Shown here: piece by piece, positions 51,438-59,852 of the stretch
Layout: each line of letters begins with the position of its first letter
How positions within the stretch are numbered: position 1 is the stretch's first letter
Source: SZAS-103 sp038226665
Lineage (GTDB): Bacteria; Pseudomonadota; Gammaproteobacteria; Xanthomonadales; Xanthomonadaceae
NCBI GenBank assembly: GCA_038226665.1
Contig: JBBRQI010000015.1
Location: 1-64,000, forward strand
DNA length: 64,000 bases
Reading direction: 5' to 3'
Notes under the pieces: generated by a model
Databases searched by the model: none
What the model saw: only the letters and a program-made list of their open reading frames with translations
Told to the model about the DNA's origin: nothing
Translations under genes and position numbers: made by a program

Positions 51438-52190
51438 TCAGTTCTCACGATGGATCTGGAATCCAGCGAACGACTGGCTGGTCGGCATCAGCTCCAGTCG
51501 ATTGACGTTGAGATGCGGTGGCAGCGTCGCGATCCACCACAGCGTCTCGGCGATGTCTCCGGCGGTGATCGGATGCGCGCCTTGGTACAGCTTGTCCGAT
51601 GCCGATTGGTCGCCGTGCGTGCGCACCAGTGTGAATTCGGTTTCGGCCATGCCCGGCTCCAGCGTGGTCACGCGTACACCGGTGCCGTGCAGATCGGCGC
51701 GCAGGTTCAGCGAGAACTGGCTGACGAAAGCCTTGCTCGCGCCGTACACATTGCCGCCGAGGTACGGATAAAGCGCGGCGGTCGAACTCACGTTGATGAT
51801 TGCGCCGCGCTGCGCGATCAACGCCGACAACAATGCGCGCGTGAGCGTGACCAGCGCGGTGATATTCGTGTCGATCATCGTGCGCCAGTCGTCGAGGCTC
51901 GCGTCTTGAGCAGGCCCGGTGCCGAGCGCGAGGCCGGCGCTGTTGACCAGCAGATCGATCGTGCGGAAGCCGTCGGGCAACCCCGCAACGGCTGCATTCA
52001 TCGCATCTGCATCGCGGATATCGAACGCCGCGACATGCACGCGATCCGCGCCAAGTTGGTCGCGCAAGGCATTGAGCCGTTCGATGCGCCGACCGCTGGC
52101 GATCACGCGCCAGCCGCCTTCCACGAAACGTTTCGCAGCTGCGCGGCCGAAGCCCGACGTCGCGCCGGTGATCCATGCGGTTTTCGTCAT
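51438..52190 (-). CDS. YdfG-like NADP-dependent SDR
   Basis: The 250-aa protein is a classical SDR with TGATSGFGRAAAKRF, LVNSAGLALG, catalytic S136 (NVSSTAAL), Y149 and K153 (YGASK), and the C-terminal LEPGMAETEFTLVRTHGDQ that resembles E. coli YdfG (3-hydroxy acid/malonic semialdehyde reductase). ATG 52190 is supported by homology; upstream reading is shadow. It converges on speA with six bases between stops. Confidence 0.9.
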   Translation of the reverse strand: MTKTAWITGATSGFGRAAAKRFVEGGWRVIASGRRIERLNALRDQLGADRVHVAAFDIRDADAMNAAVAGLPDGFRTIDLLVNSAGLALGTGPAQDASLDDWRTMIDTNITALVTLTRALLSALIAQRGAIINVSSTAALYPYLGGNVYGASKAFVSQFSLNLRADLHGTGVRVTTLEPGMAETEFTLVRTHGDQSASDKLYQGAHPITAGDIAETLWWIATLPPHLNVNRLELMPTSQSFAGFQIHREN

Positions 52191-52330
52191 CGGTGTTTCC
52201 TGATGCTGGCGATGCGGCACCAGTGTAAACGCGCGCCGCGATCCGATCACGGTCGGGCAACGCGCGATCGCGATGACTTGCGCTACGAACTGGTGCATCG
52301 TGTTCGTACCTGCGCACGCATGAGCCGCAA

Positions 52331-53257
52331 ATGCCGAAGCCTCCACGCACGCCGTCCACCCCCATAGCTGCCGCGCGCAGAGCCGCGCTTGCGCGTGCGA
52401 AGCGGCGCAAGCCTTCGGGTACGGCCGTGGTGATGCTCGGCACCGGCATGCCGCGGCCCGATCCGGAATGTTCCGGCCCGGCGACTGCGGTTGTGTACGA
52501 CGGTCGCGTGTTCCTGTTCGATGCGGGTGCTGGCGTGATGCGGCGGATGGCGGCGTCAGGCTTGTCGATCCGCGGACCGGAGGCGGTGTTCATCACCCAC
52601 CTGCACAGCGACCACACGCTCGGCTATCCCGATCTGATCCTGACGACGTGGGTGATGGGTAGGCGCACGCCGCTACAGGTCTACGGTCCGGTCGGGTTGA
52701 AGAAGATGACCCGACACCTCCTTGCCGCGTGGGCCGAGGACATCCACGTGCGCATCGAAGGACTCGAACAGCAGACGACCACCGGCTACAACGTCGCGGT
52801 GCACGAGTTCGACGTGTCCGACAATGGCGGTGTGGTGTACGAAAAAGACGGCGTGCGTGTCACTGCGATCCCGGTCATCCACGGTTGCTGGAAGCAGGCA
52901 TTCGGATTCCGCATCGACACGCCGGATCGATCGATCGTGATCTCCGGCGACACCGTGCCGACGAATACCATTCTCGAAGCCGCGCGCGGCGTCGACGTAC
53001 TCGTGCACGAGGTTTATCCGGCGTCGCAGGTTGCTCCGGAAACCCGCAGCGGCGGCAAGACGTGGCCGAGCTACATGCGCGAGTTCCACACCTCCGACAT
53101 CGAACTCGGATTGCTTGCGGCACAAGCAAAACCGAAGCTGCTGGTGCTGCACCACATCGTGCGCCAGATTGTGGACGACGATGAGTTGCTGGAGTCGATC
53201 CGCGCGGCGGGGTTCGAGGGCGAGGTCGTCGTGGCGAAGGATCTGGATCGCTATTGA
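52331..53257 (+). CDS. MBL-fold metallo-hydrolase, RNase Z-like
   Basis: The 308-aa protein has the metal-binding THLHSDHTLGYPDL motif (H90, H92, D94, H95), GTGMPRPDPECSGPATAVVY at the start of the fold, SGDTVPT with the bridging aspartate, and the late HHIVRQ histidine region. The arrangement is like the RNase Z/arylsulfatase branch, but the family covers many substrates. A basic alanine-rich N-terminus (residues 1-30) precedes the domain. It converges on the SPOR gene. Confidence 0.87.
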   Translation: MPKPPRTPSTPIAAARRAALARAKRRKPSGTAVVMLGTGMPRPDPECSGPATAVVYDGRVFLFDAGAGVMRRMAASGLSIRGPEAVFITHLHSDHTLGYPDLILTTWVMGRRTPLQVYGPVGLKKMTRHLLAAWAEDIHVRIEGLEQQTTTGYNVAVHEFDVSDNGGVVYEKDGVRVTAIPVIHGCWKQAFGFRIDTPDRSIVISGDTVPTNTILEAARGVDVLVHEVYPASQVAPETRSGGKTWPSYMREFHTSDIELGLLAAQAKPKLLVLHHIVRQIVDDDELLESIRAAGFEGEVVVAKDLDRY

Positions 53258-53263
53258 AATGGT

Positions 53264-54073
53264 TCACTTCACCCGAATCGCCACTGCAGGCAATCCGCCG
53301 CTGCCGAGTTTCTGCTTGGCGTTTTCGAGTTCGCTCGCGGTCGCGTAAGGGCCGAGGCGGACGCGGTGCATTTCGCCGGCGGGCGTCTGCACGACCTCGA
53401 CGCGGCCAACCAGGCCGAGCATCGCGATGCGCGCCTTGAGGTCGTCGGCCTGCTTGTCGTTGCGGAACGCGCCGGCCTGCAACAGGTATTGGCCGCTCTT
53501 CGGCGCGGCCGCAGCTGTTGCGCTCGCTGGCGTTGTTGCAACTGCCGCTGTCGAAGCTGGCGCTGTCGAAGCTGGCGTCGTATCGACCGGGGTCGATGTA
53601 TTTGTGCTCGCTGTCTGTGTTGTCGCGACATTCGCCGATGCTGTCGGTGCGACCGGAATCACGGCATTCGGCAACGTGTTCACCGATGCGCCTGGCGCGA
53701 CTGGCAGCGCGGCCTGTTGTTGCGATGCGAGCTTCGCGGCGGCCTCGGCCTTCACCTGCGCGCTGAGTTCCTCGTCCGGAATGATGACTTCCTTCTCCGG
53801 CAGCAGCGTATAGAAATCGTACTTCGGCTTCTTCGGTTCGACGGGTGCCGTCGCCGGATTTCCTTCGGGCGCAACGCCGGAATCGCCCGCCACGGCCGGA
53901 TGCGCAGCCGGGTTCGGATGCGGCAGCAGGTTGTCCATCGCGTGCGGCATCTTCATGTAAACCGCTACCATGACCGCGCCGCCGATGATCAACCCGAACA
54001 GTAGCCACACGTAGCCTGGGATCGACGATTCGCCGCTGCGCCGTGCCTGTTTCTTGCCGCGTTTCACCGCCAT
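53264..54073 (-). CDS. SPOR-domain protein, FtsN-like
   Basis: The 269-aa bitopic protein has a basic N-terminus, a membrane helix (VWLLFGLIIGGAVMVAVYMK, about 22-41), YDFYTLLPEKEVIIPDEEL (a motif common in FtsN-like SPOR proteins), a long alanine/threonine/proline linker with short repeats, and a C-terminal SPOR domain (GQYLLQAGAFRNDKQADDLK to VRLGPYATASELENAKQKL) that binds denuded septal glycan. It is one base downstream of argS, an arrangement common in xanthomonads. A cell-division role is inferred. Confidence 0.88.
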   Translation of the reverse strand: MAVKRGKKQARRSGESSIPGYVWLLFGLIIGGAVMVAVYMKMPHAMDNLLPHPNPAAHPAVAGDSGVAPEGNPATAPVEPKKPKYDFYTLLPEKEVIIPDEELSAQVKAEAAAKLASQQQAALPVAPGASVNTLPNAVIPVAPTASANVATTQTASTNTSTPVDTTPASTAPASTAAVATTPASATAAAAPKSGQYLLQAGAFRNDKQADDLKARIAMLGLVGRVEVVQTPAGEMHRVRLGPYATASELENAKQKLGSGGLPAVAIRVK

Positions 54074-54074
54074 C

Positions 54075-55781
54075 TCACATCACCTCGGGGGCGCTGACAC
54101 CCAATAGATCCAATCCATTCGCGAGCACTTGCCGCGTTGCGACCGCGAGCGCGAGGCGCGCATCGCGCAATGCCGCATCGTCGGCGACCAGGATCGGTTG
54201 CGCGTTGTAGAACGTGTGGAAAGCATAGGCGAGATCGCGCAGGTATTGCGCGAGCGCGTGCGGTTCGAGTTGCGCGGCGGCGTCTTCGACGGTTTCCGGA
54301 TAGCGCGAGATCTCAACCATCAAGGTCTGTTCCTGCGCATCGGTCAGCCGCTGCAATTGCGCGATGCCGTTCGCCTGGTCGTAGGCGAAACCCTTTTCGC
54401 CGGCCTGGCGCAGCAGGCTGCACACGCGTGCGTGCGCGTACTGCACGTAGAACACCGGATTGTCGTTGCTCTGCGCGCGCGCGAGGTCGATGTCGAAGGT
54501 GAGTTGCGAATCGGATTTGCGCGCGACAAGGAACCACCGCGTCGCATCGCGGCCGGCTTCGTCGATGAGATCGCGCAGGGTGAGGTAGCTGCCGGCGCGC
54601 TTGGACAGTTTCACTTCCTCGCCACCGCGCATGACCGTGACCATCTGGTGCAGCACGTATTCGGGCCAGTTCTTCGGAATGCCGCGCTCGAGTGCCTGCA
54701 GGCCGGCGCGCACGCGCGCGAGCGTGCCGTGGTGGTCCGCTCCAAGCTCGGTGATGGCGCGCGCATAGCCGCGCTGCCACTTGCTGAAATGGTAGGCGAC
54801 GTCCGGCACGAAATACGTGTACGTGCCGTCGGACTTGCGCATCACTCGGTCCTTGTCGTCGCCGTAATCGGTGCTGCGCAACCACAGCGCGCCGTCCTGC
54901 GCATAGACATGGCCAGCGGCCTCGAGCGCTTTCACTGTTTCTTCGACTTGTCCGTCCGCATACAGCGACGATTCGAGGAAGACGACATCGAAGCGCACGC
55001 CGAACGCTTCGAGATCGCTGTCCTGTTCGGCGCGCAATGCGGCCACCGCGTAACGGCGAATGGCGTCGAGGTTGGTCGGGTCGCGCATCGCGGCGGTGGT
55101 TCCACCTTCGAATCGCACTGCTTTCCCAAGCAAATAATCGCGGGCGATGTCGAGGATGTAATCGCCGCGATAACCGTTCTCTGGCCAGCCGGCGTCATCC
55201 GGGAAAACGCCGCGGCAACGCGCCTGCACGGACTTCGCGAGGTTGTCGATCTGCGCGCCGGCATCGTTGTAGTAATACTCGCGCATGACGTCCCAGCCGG
55301 TTGCGGCGAGCAGGCGCGCGAGCGTGTCGCCGATTGCCGCGGCGCGGCCATGGCCGACGTGCAACGGGCCAGTCGGATTCGCCGACACGTATTCGACGCC
55401 GACGCGTACGCCGTTGCCGGTTTTGCTGCGTCCGTAGTCGCTGCCACGCGCGAGCACCGTCGCGACTTCGCGTTGCCACGCGGCATCGTTGAGGAAAATG
55501 TTGATGAAACCCGGGCCGGCGATTTCCACTTTCGCGACATCGTCGTTCGCAGGCAACGCATCGACGATAAGCTGCGCGAGCGCGCGCGGATTCGTTTTAG
55601 CGGGCTTCGCTAGCGCCATCGCGATGTTCGTCGCGAAGTCGCCATGCTCGCGGGTCTTGGTGCGATCCACGTTAATTGGAAGCGGGGCAATCGTCGGTCC
55701 GACGAGATCGGCCGGCAATTTGGCGGATGCGCGCAAGGTGTCGATCGCGGTGGTCAGCAGCGCGCGCAGTGCATCTTTCAC
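54075..55781 (-). CDS. argS: Arginine-tRNA ligase
   Basis: ArgS charges tRNA-Arg. The protein has the N-terminal add-on domain (REHGDFATNIAMALAKPAKT), VEYVSANPTGPLHVGHGRAA with the HIGH-type motif, EYYYNDAGAQIDNLA, the KMSKS-equivalent loop KLSKRAGSYLTLRDL, and the class Ia anticodon-binding C-terminus (YLRDLAYAFHTFYNAQPILV). I use GTG 55781, giving 568 aa and a normal opening VKDALRALL; TTG 55793 adds four residues. Neither has a strong ribosome-binding site. Confidence 0.95.
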   Translation of the reverse strand: MKDALRALLTTAIDTLRASAKLPADLVGPTIAPLPINVDRTKTREHGDFATNIAMALAKPAKTNPRALAQLIVDALPANDDVAKVEIAGPGFINIFLNDAAWQREVATVLARGSDYGRSKTGNGVRVGVEYVSANPTGPLHVGHGRAAAIGDTLARLLAATGWDVMREYYYNDAGAQIDNLAKSVQARCRGVFPDDAGWPENGYRGDYILDIARDYLLGKAVRFEGGTTAAMRDPTNLDAIRRYAVAALRAEQDSDLEAFGVRFDVVFLESSLYADGQVEETVKALEAAGHVYAQDGALWLRSTDYGDDKDRVMRKSDGTYTYFVPDVAYHFSKWQRGYARAITELGADHHGTLARVRAGLQALERGIPKNWPEYVLHQMVTVMRGGEEVKLSKRAGSYLTLRDLIDEAGRDATRWFLVARKSDSQLTFDIDLARAQSNDNPVFYVQYAHARVCSLLRQAGEKGFAYDQANGIAQLQRLTDAQEQTLMVEISRYPETVEDAAAQLEPHALAQYLRDLAYAFHTFYNAQPILVADDAALRDARLALAVATRQVLANGLDLLGVSAPEVM

Positions 55782-55859
55782 GGGAAAATCCAACTGGTGT
55801 TCGGCGGCATAGTTTAGCGGCTCGCGGCGCGGAAGACTGCGCCGTGCGCGATGCGCGAC

Positions 55860-56990
55860 TCAGCTTCCAGCCAATTGCGTGTAGGCGGCGATCACCCCGT
55901 TGCCGTTGGCCGGCGGCACGGTCGCGAACTGCGCGCGCAGCGCTGCGCTGACCGCACGCACGCGTGGTGCGTTGGCGATCTTTCCAAGCCCGAACACGCG
56001 CTCGCCTTCGCGCGAGGAGAATTGGTGCAGTTCGAAGAAGAAGCGTTCCTGGCCGTCGGTCAGGAAACCCAGGCAGGGTTGCGCGGATTCAGGCGAATCC
56101 AGCTTGCGGCCATCGCGCATCTCGCGTTCGCGGCATAGTCGCAGTGCGCTGTCGGCAAGTTCCGCGAACGATTCGGCGGCATTGGCAGTGTCGAGGTCGG
56201 CGGCGAGACGCGCGAGGATCAGCGCCGATTCGATCATCGGATCGCGCCGCCAGTCCGGCACCGCCTGGTCCAGCCAGCCCGGCAGATAGCGAGCGAGCGC
56301 CCCGCCGCAGACCGCGGCCTCGGCCGAATTGGCCAATGGTCGCGCGAACAATCCGAAGGTGCTGCCGGCGATCATGATTTCCATCGCGATGTACAGCGCG
56401 CGATCGTGCTCGCGGCTGTAGCCGCAGGTGTCGAGGATACGCAGGGTCTCGGCGATGCTGGCCGCTTCGTTGCCGCCGATCGGGCCGGGCACGTCGGCCG
56501 ACTCGCGCTGGCGCAAGTCGTGACAGGCCGCGAACAGCGCGAGTTTCAGCCAGTCCGCCAGCGGCAATGCGGCGTAGCCGAGGGCGCGTTCGAGCGCGCG
56601 CAAGCGGCGATCGGCGATTTCCAGCACGTGGCCTTCGTTGTGATACGGATGCGGGTCGTTGCCGAAACTGCCATGCCGCAGGCCCAGCCGCGCGAGTCCG
56701 AGGATGAAGGCGTCGGCGGCGCGGTCGAGGGTCGGCGCGGCAGCGTCGCCGAAGTGCTCGAGCAGGCGCAGGCGCCGATGCCGCATCCATTCGAGGATGT
56801 CCGGACGATGCTGCGATACAAGCGCGCGCGCAGCATCGGCGTCGGGCAGGGCACGCTCGCTGGCATCCGGCAGAAACAGGCTGGAATAACCGAGGATCAG
56901 GGCACGACCCCGCGCGGCCCCATGCCGCGGCCGCAGTATAAGCGCGGAGCAGGTGCTTACGGCCAGTGTGTACGGTCGGCTGCTGCGCAT
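55860..56990 (-). CDS. HD-domain-like hypothetical protein
   Basis: The product carries an HD-type metal-binding pattern: PYHNEGHVLEIADR followed by LKLALFAACHDLRQ, suggesting a metal-dependent phosphohydrolase, and GGNEAASIAETLRIL downstream. The remainder is helical without recognisable motifs. The start is uncertain: ATG 56990 gives 376 aa with an unlikely N-terminus, and the next in-frame ATG is 56786, after what looks like real protein sequence. No ATG/GTG/TTG lies between, so a CTG start is possible. Function is unknown. Confidence 0.6.
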   Translation of the reverse strand: MRSSRPYTLAVSTCSALILRPRHGAARGRALILGYSSLFLPDASERALPDADAARALVSQHRPDILEWMRHRRLRLLEHFGDAAAPTLDRAADAFILGLARLGLRHGSFGNDPHPYHNEGHVLEIADRRLRALERALGYAALPLADWLKLALFAACHDLRQRESADVPGPIGGNEAASIAETLRILDTCGYSREHDRALYIAMEIMIAGSTFGLFARPLANSAEAAVCGGALARYLPGWLDQAVPDWRRDPMIESALILARLAADLDTANAAESFAELADSALRLCREREMRDGRKLDSPESAQPCLGFLTDGQERFFFELHQFSSREGERVFGLGKIANAPRVRAVSAALRAQFATVPPANGNGVIAAYTQLAGS

Positions 56991-57257
56991 TGCACGACGC
57001 GTCCCGGACGGCGTTGCCATCCCATCAGCCATCGGTCAGGCTTGCGCAATGGGGCGATGCGGAACGACATGACGCTGCTGGAACAGATCCGCCAACGCAA
57101 GCTGGTGCAGTGGGCTGCGGCCTTGCGACCCACGCTGGCTGCCGTTGTTGCGCAAACGAGGACAAGCGCCCGAGCAACTGGCGAAGATCGAATTCAAGGT
57201 GACGTTGCCGCAGTAACGACGGCGAGCCGTGCCGACATCGCACGGATGCAGCGTGGC

Positions 57258-57932
57258 TCAGACCCAGCCGCGCGCGGCGAGTGAACACGGCGCGCCGTCG
57301 CCGATCACGAAATGATCGAGCAGGCGAATCTCGACCATCGCGAGTGCATCGCGCAAACGCAGCGTCACTGCGCGGTCGGCGGCGCTGGGTTCGCTGCTGC
57401 CGCTGGGATGGTTGTGGCCGACGATCAATGCGGCCGCGTTGTGCGCGAGGCAACGCTTGAGCACTTCGCGCGGGTAGACCTCGGCGCCGTCGAGCGTGCC
57501 GCGGAACAATTCCTCGAACGCGATGGCGCGATGGCGGTTGTCGAGGAACAATCCGGCGAAGACTTCGTGCGGAAGGCCGCGCAGGCGTCGCGCGAAATAT
57601 TCGCCCGCGCGTGCCGGATCGGTCAGCGCATCGCCGCGTTCGAGGCCTGCTGCGAGATGCCTGCTGCCCAGTTCGAGCGCGGCCTTGAGCGCGCAGATGC
57701 GGGCCGGGCCGAGGCCTGGTTCCTGCATCAGGTCGGATGTCGAGGTTTCCAGCAAGACGCGCAGCGACCCGAAGCGCGTGAGCAGGACGCGCGCCGAGCC
57801 GACCGCATCCATGCCGCGCAGGCCCGAACCGAGGAACAATGCCAGTAGCTCGGCATCGGACAGATGTTGGGGGCCGCGCGCCATCAGGCGTTCGCGGGGT
57901 CTTTCGTCGGCCGGCCAGTCGCTGATTTTCAT
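57258..57932 (-). CDS. radC: RadC-family JAB/MPN-domain protein
   Basis: The 224-aa protein has the UPF0758 N-terminal helix-hairpin-helix part (MKISDWPADERPRERLMARG, ELLALFLGSGLRGMD, PGLGPARICALKAALELG) and the C-terminal JAMM metalloprotease-like motif GHNHPSGSSEPSAAD (H173, H175, D186). The original DNA-repair assignment of radC was withdrawn, and the role is unknown. It is divergent from coaBC, the usual neighbour. Confidence 0.95.
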   Translation of the reverse strand: MKISDWPADERPRERLMARGPQHLSDAELLALFLGSGLRGMDAVGSARVLLTRFGSLRVLLETSTSDLMQEPGLGPARICALKAALELGSRHLAAGLERGDALTDPARAGEYFARRLRGLPHEVFAGLFLDNRHRAIAFEELFRGTLDGAEVYPREVLKRCLAHNAAALIVGHNHPSGSSEPSAADRAVTLRLRDALAMVEIRLLDHFVIGDGAPCSLAARGWV

Positions 57933-58028
57933 GTGGCCATGATCGTGTTGCCGAAACCCGGCTTGCAGCGGTAAATGCAGGCGCTTCGGGTAAGCTAGCG
58001 GCTCGTATCGGCGTAGGAATCTTCTGAC

Positions 58029-59324
58029 GTGAACGTGTTAGGCGCGAGCCCGGGCTTGTCCGGTGAACGCATCCTGCTCGGTGTCAGCGGCGGCATCGCT
58101 GCGTACAAGGCGGCCGAACTCGTGCGCCGGTTGCGCGATGCGCATGCCCAGGTGCGCGTCGTGCTGACCGAAGCCGCTGCGCATTTCGTCGGTGCGGCGA
58201 CGTTCCAGGCGTTGTCGGGCAATCCGGTGCGCAGCTCGCTATGGGATCCGGCGGCCGAAGCGGCGATGGGACATATCGAACTCGCGCGCTGGGCGTCGCG
58301 CGTGCTGATCGCACCGGCGAGCGCGGATGTGATCGCGAAACTCGCGCACGGCCACGCGAACGATCTGCTCAGCACGCTCTGCCTCGCGACAACCGCGCCG
58401 CTGACGCTTGCCCCGGCGATGAACAACCGCATGTGGCAGCACCCGGCGACCCAAGCGAATGTCGCGACCTTGCGCGAACGCGGCGCACAAATCGTTGGGC
58501 CGGATGATGGCGCGCAGGCCTGCGGCGAATTCGGCCCGGGCCGGCTCGCCGAACCCGATGCGATCGTGCGCGCGTTGATCGCGGCGCATGCGCAGAAGAA
58601 AGAAGGCCCGTTGGCGGGACAACGTGTCCTGGTCACTGCGGGTCCAACGTATGAAGATCTCGATCCGGTGCGCTACCTCGGCAACCGCAGTTCGGGAAAG
58701 ATGGGTTTCGCGATCGCTGCCGCTGCTGCCGAACTCGGTGCGGATGTGACCCTGCTCGCCGGCCCGGTTGCGTTGCCGACGCCCGCCGGGGTGCGGCGCA
58801 TCGATGTGCGGCGTGCCGTTGAAATGCACGACGCCGCAATCGCTGCATTGCCGCAGGACATCTATATCGGCGCAGCGGCTGTTGCCGATTACATGCCGGC
58901 GCAAACGGCTGCCGACAAGATCAAGAAACCGATCTTTGATCGAGGCAGTCTTGATAAGGGCATGGCTGCGGAAGCGAGCGATTCCGGATTGACCCTCGAG
59001 CTCGTGCGCACTCCCGACATACTTGCCGAAATCGCCGCGCATCCGCAACGTCCGCGCCTCGTTGTCGGATTCGCAGCGGAGACCCGCGCGCTGGCCGAGT
59101 CCGCGCGCGACAAGTTGCAGCGCAAGCGCGTGGATGCGATCGCCGCCAATCGCGTCGGCGTGCCCGGCAGCGGTTTCGATTGCGACAGCAATGCGCTCAG
59201 CGTTTACTGGCGCAATGGCGATGGCAGCAGTGGCGAGGCGGAACTCGGTCCTGCGCCAAAGACGCAGCTTGCGCGCGAACTGATGGCGGTGTTGCTTGAT
59301 CGCGTCATGGACAAACAGCCATGA
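58029..59324 (+). CDS. coaBC: Bifunctional phosphopantothenoylcysteine decarboxylase/synthetase
   Basis: CoaBC makes 4'-phosphopantetheine for coenzyme A. The CoaC half has the FMN-binding GVSGGIAAYKAAELVRRL and the active-site PAMNNRMW; the CoaB half begins near QRVLVTAGPTYEDLDPVRYL and has GNRSSGKMGFAIAAAAAELG and AAVADYMP with KIKK. Length 431 aa is standard. The start is GTG 58029. dut follows ten bases downstream; coaBC-dut is a conserved pair. Confidence 0.96.
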   Translation: MNVLGASPGLSGERILLGVSGGIAAYKAAELVRRLRDAHAQVRVVLTEAAAHFVGAATFQALSGNPVRSSLWDPAAEAAMGHIELARWASRVLIAPASADVIAKLAHGHANDLLSTLCLATTAPLTLAPAMNNRMWQHPATQANVATLRERGAQIVGPDDGAQACGEFGPGRLAEPDAIVRALIAAHAQKKEGPLAGQRVLVTAGPTYEDLDPVRYLGNRSSGKMGFAIAAAAAELGADVTLLAGPVALPTPAGVRRIDVRRAVEMHDAAIAALPQDIYIGAAAVADYMPAQTAADKIKKPIFDRGSLDKGMAAEASDSGLTLELVRTPDILAEIAAHPQRPRLVVGFAAETRALAESARDKLQRKRVDAIAANRVGVPGSGFDCDSNALSVYWRNGDGSSGEAELGPAPKTQLARELMAVLLDRVMDKQP

Positions 59325-59334
59325 GGTTCTCCGC

Positions 59335-59793
59335 ATGACCGACCTCGTGCAGATGCGCGTGCTCGATCCGCGCCTCGGTCGCGATTTCCCGCTGCCCGAT
59401 TACGCGACCCTAGGTTCGGCCGGAATGGATCTGCGCGCGATGATCGACGCCGAACTCACCCTTGCGCCCGGCGGCACGTCGTTGATTCCGACCGGCATCG
59501 CGATCCACATCGGCGATCCGGAACTGTGCGCGGTGATCCTGCCGCGTTCCGGGTTGGGGCACAAACATGGTTTCGTGCTTGGAAATCTGGTCGGCCTGAT
59601 CGATGCGGACTATCAGGGCCCCTTGATGGTGAGCGGATGGAATCGCGGCCAAGCAGCCTTTACCATCGTACCGGGCGATCGCATCGCGCAGCTGGTGTTC
59701 CTGCCGGTTGCGCGGGTCGCCTTGCAGGTGGTGCCGGAGTTTGCGGATAGCGCGCGCGGCATGGGTGGTTTCGGCCATACTGGGATGCGCTGA
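59335..59793 (+). CDS. dut: Deoxyuridine 5'-triphosphate nucleotidohydrolase
   Basis: Dut hydrolyses dUTP to dUMP, keeping uracil out of DNA and feeding thymidylate synthesis. All five trimeric dUTPase motifs are present in the 152 aa: GSAGMDLRA, PRSGLGHKHG, GLIDADYQGPLMVSGWN, GDRIAQLVFLP and RGMGGFGHTG. ATG 59335 is supported by homology and lies between coaBC and the mutase gene. Confidence 0.97.
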   Translation: MTDLVQMRVLDPRLGRDFPLPDYATLGSAGMDLRAMIDAELTLAPGGTSLIPTGIAIHIGDPELCAVILPRSGLGHKHGFVLGNLVGLIDADYQGPLMVSGWNRGQAAFTIVPGDRIAQLVFLPVARVALQVVPEFADSARGMGGFGHTGMR

Positions 59794-59852
59794 GCAACAC
59801 GGGCGGCATGACGGGCGAGCAGGCGCCCAGGCCATCTGGACAGGGGAAGCGG

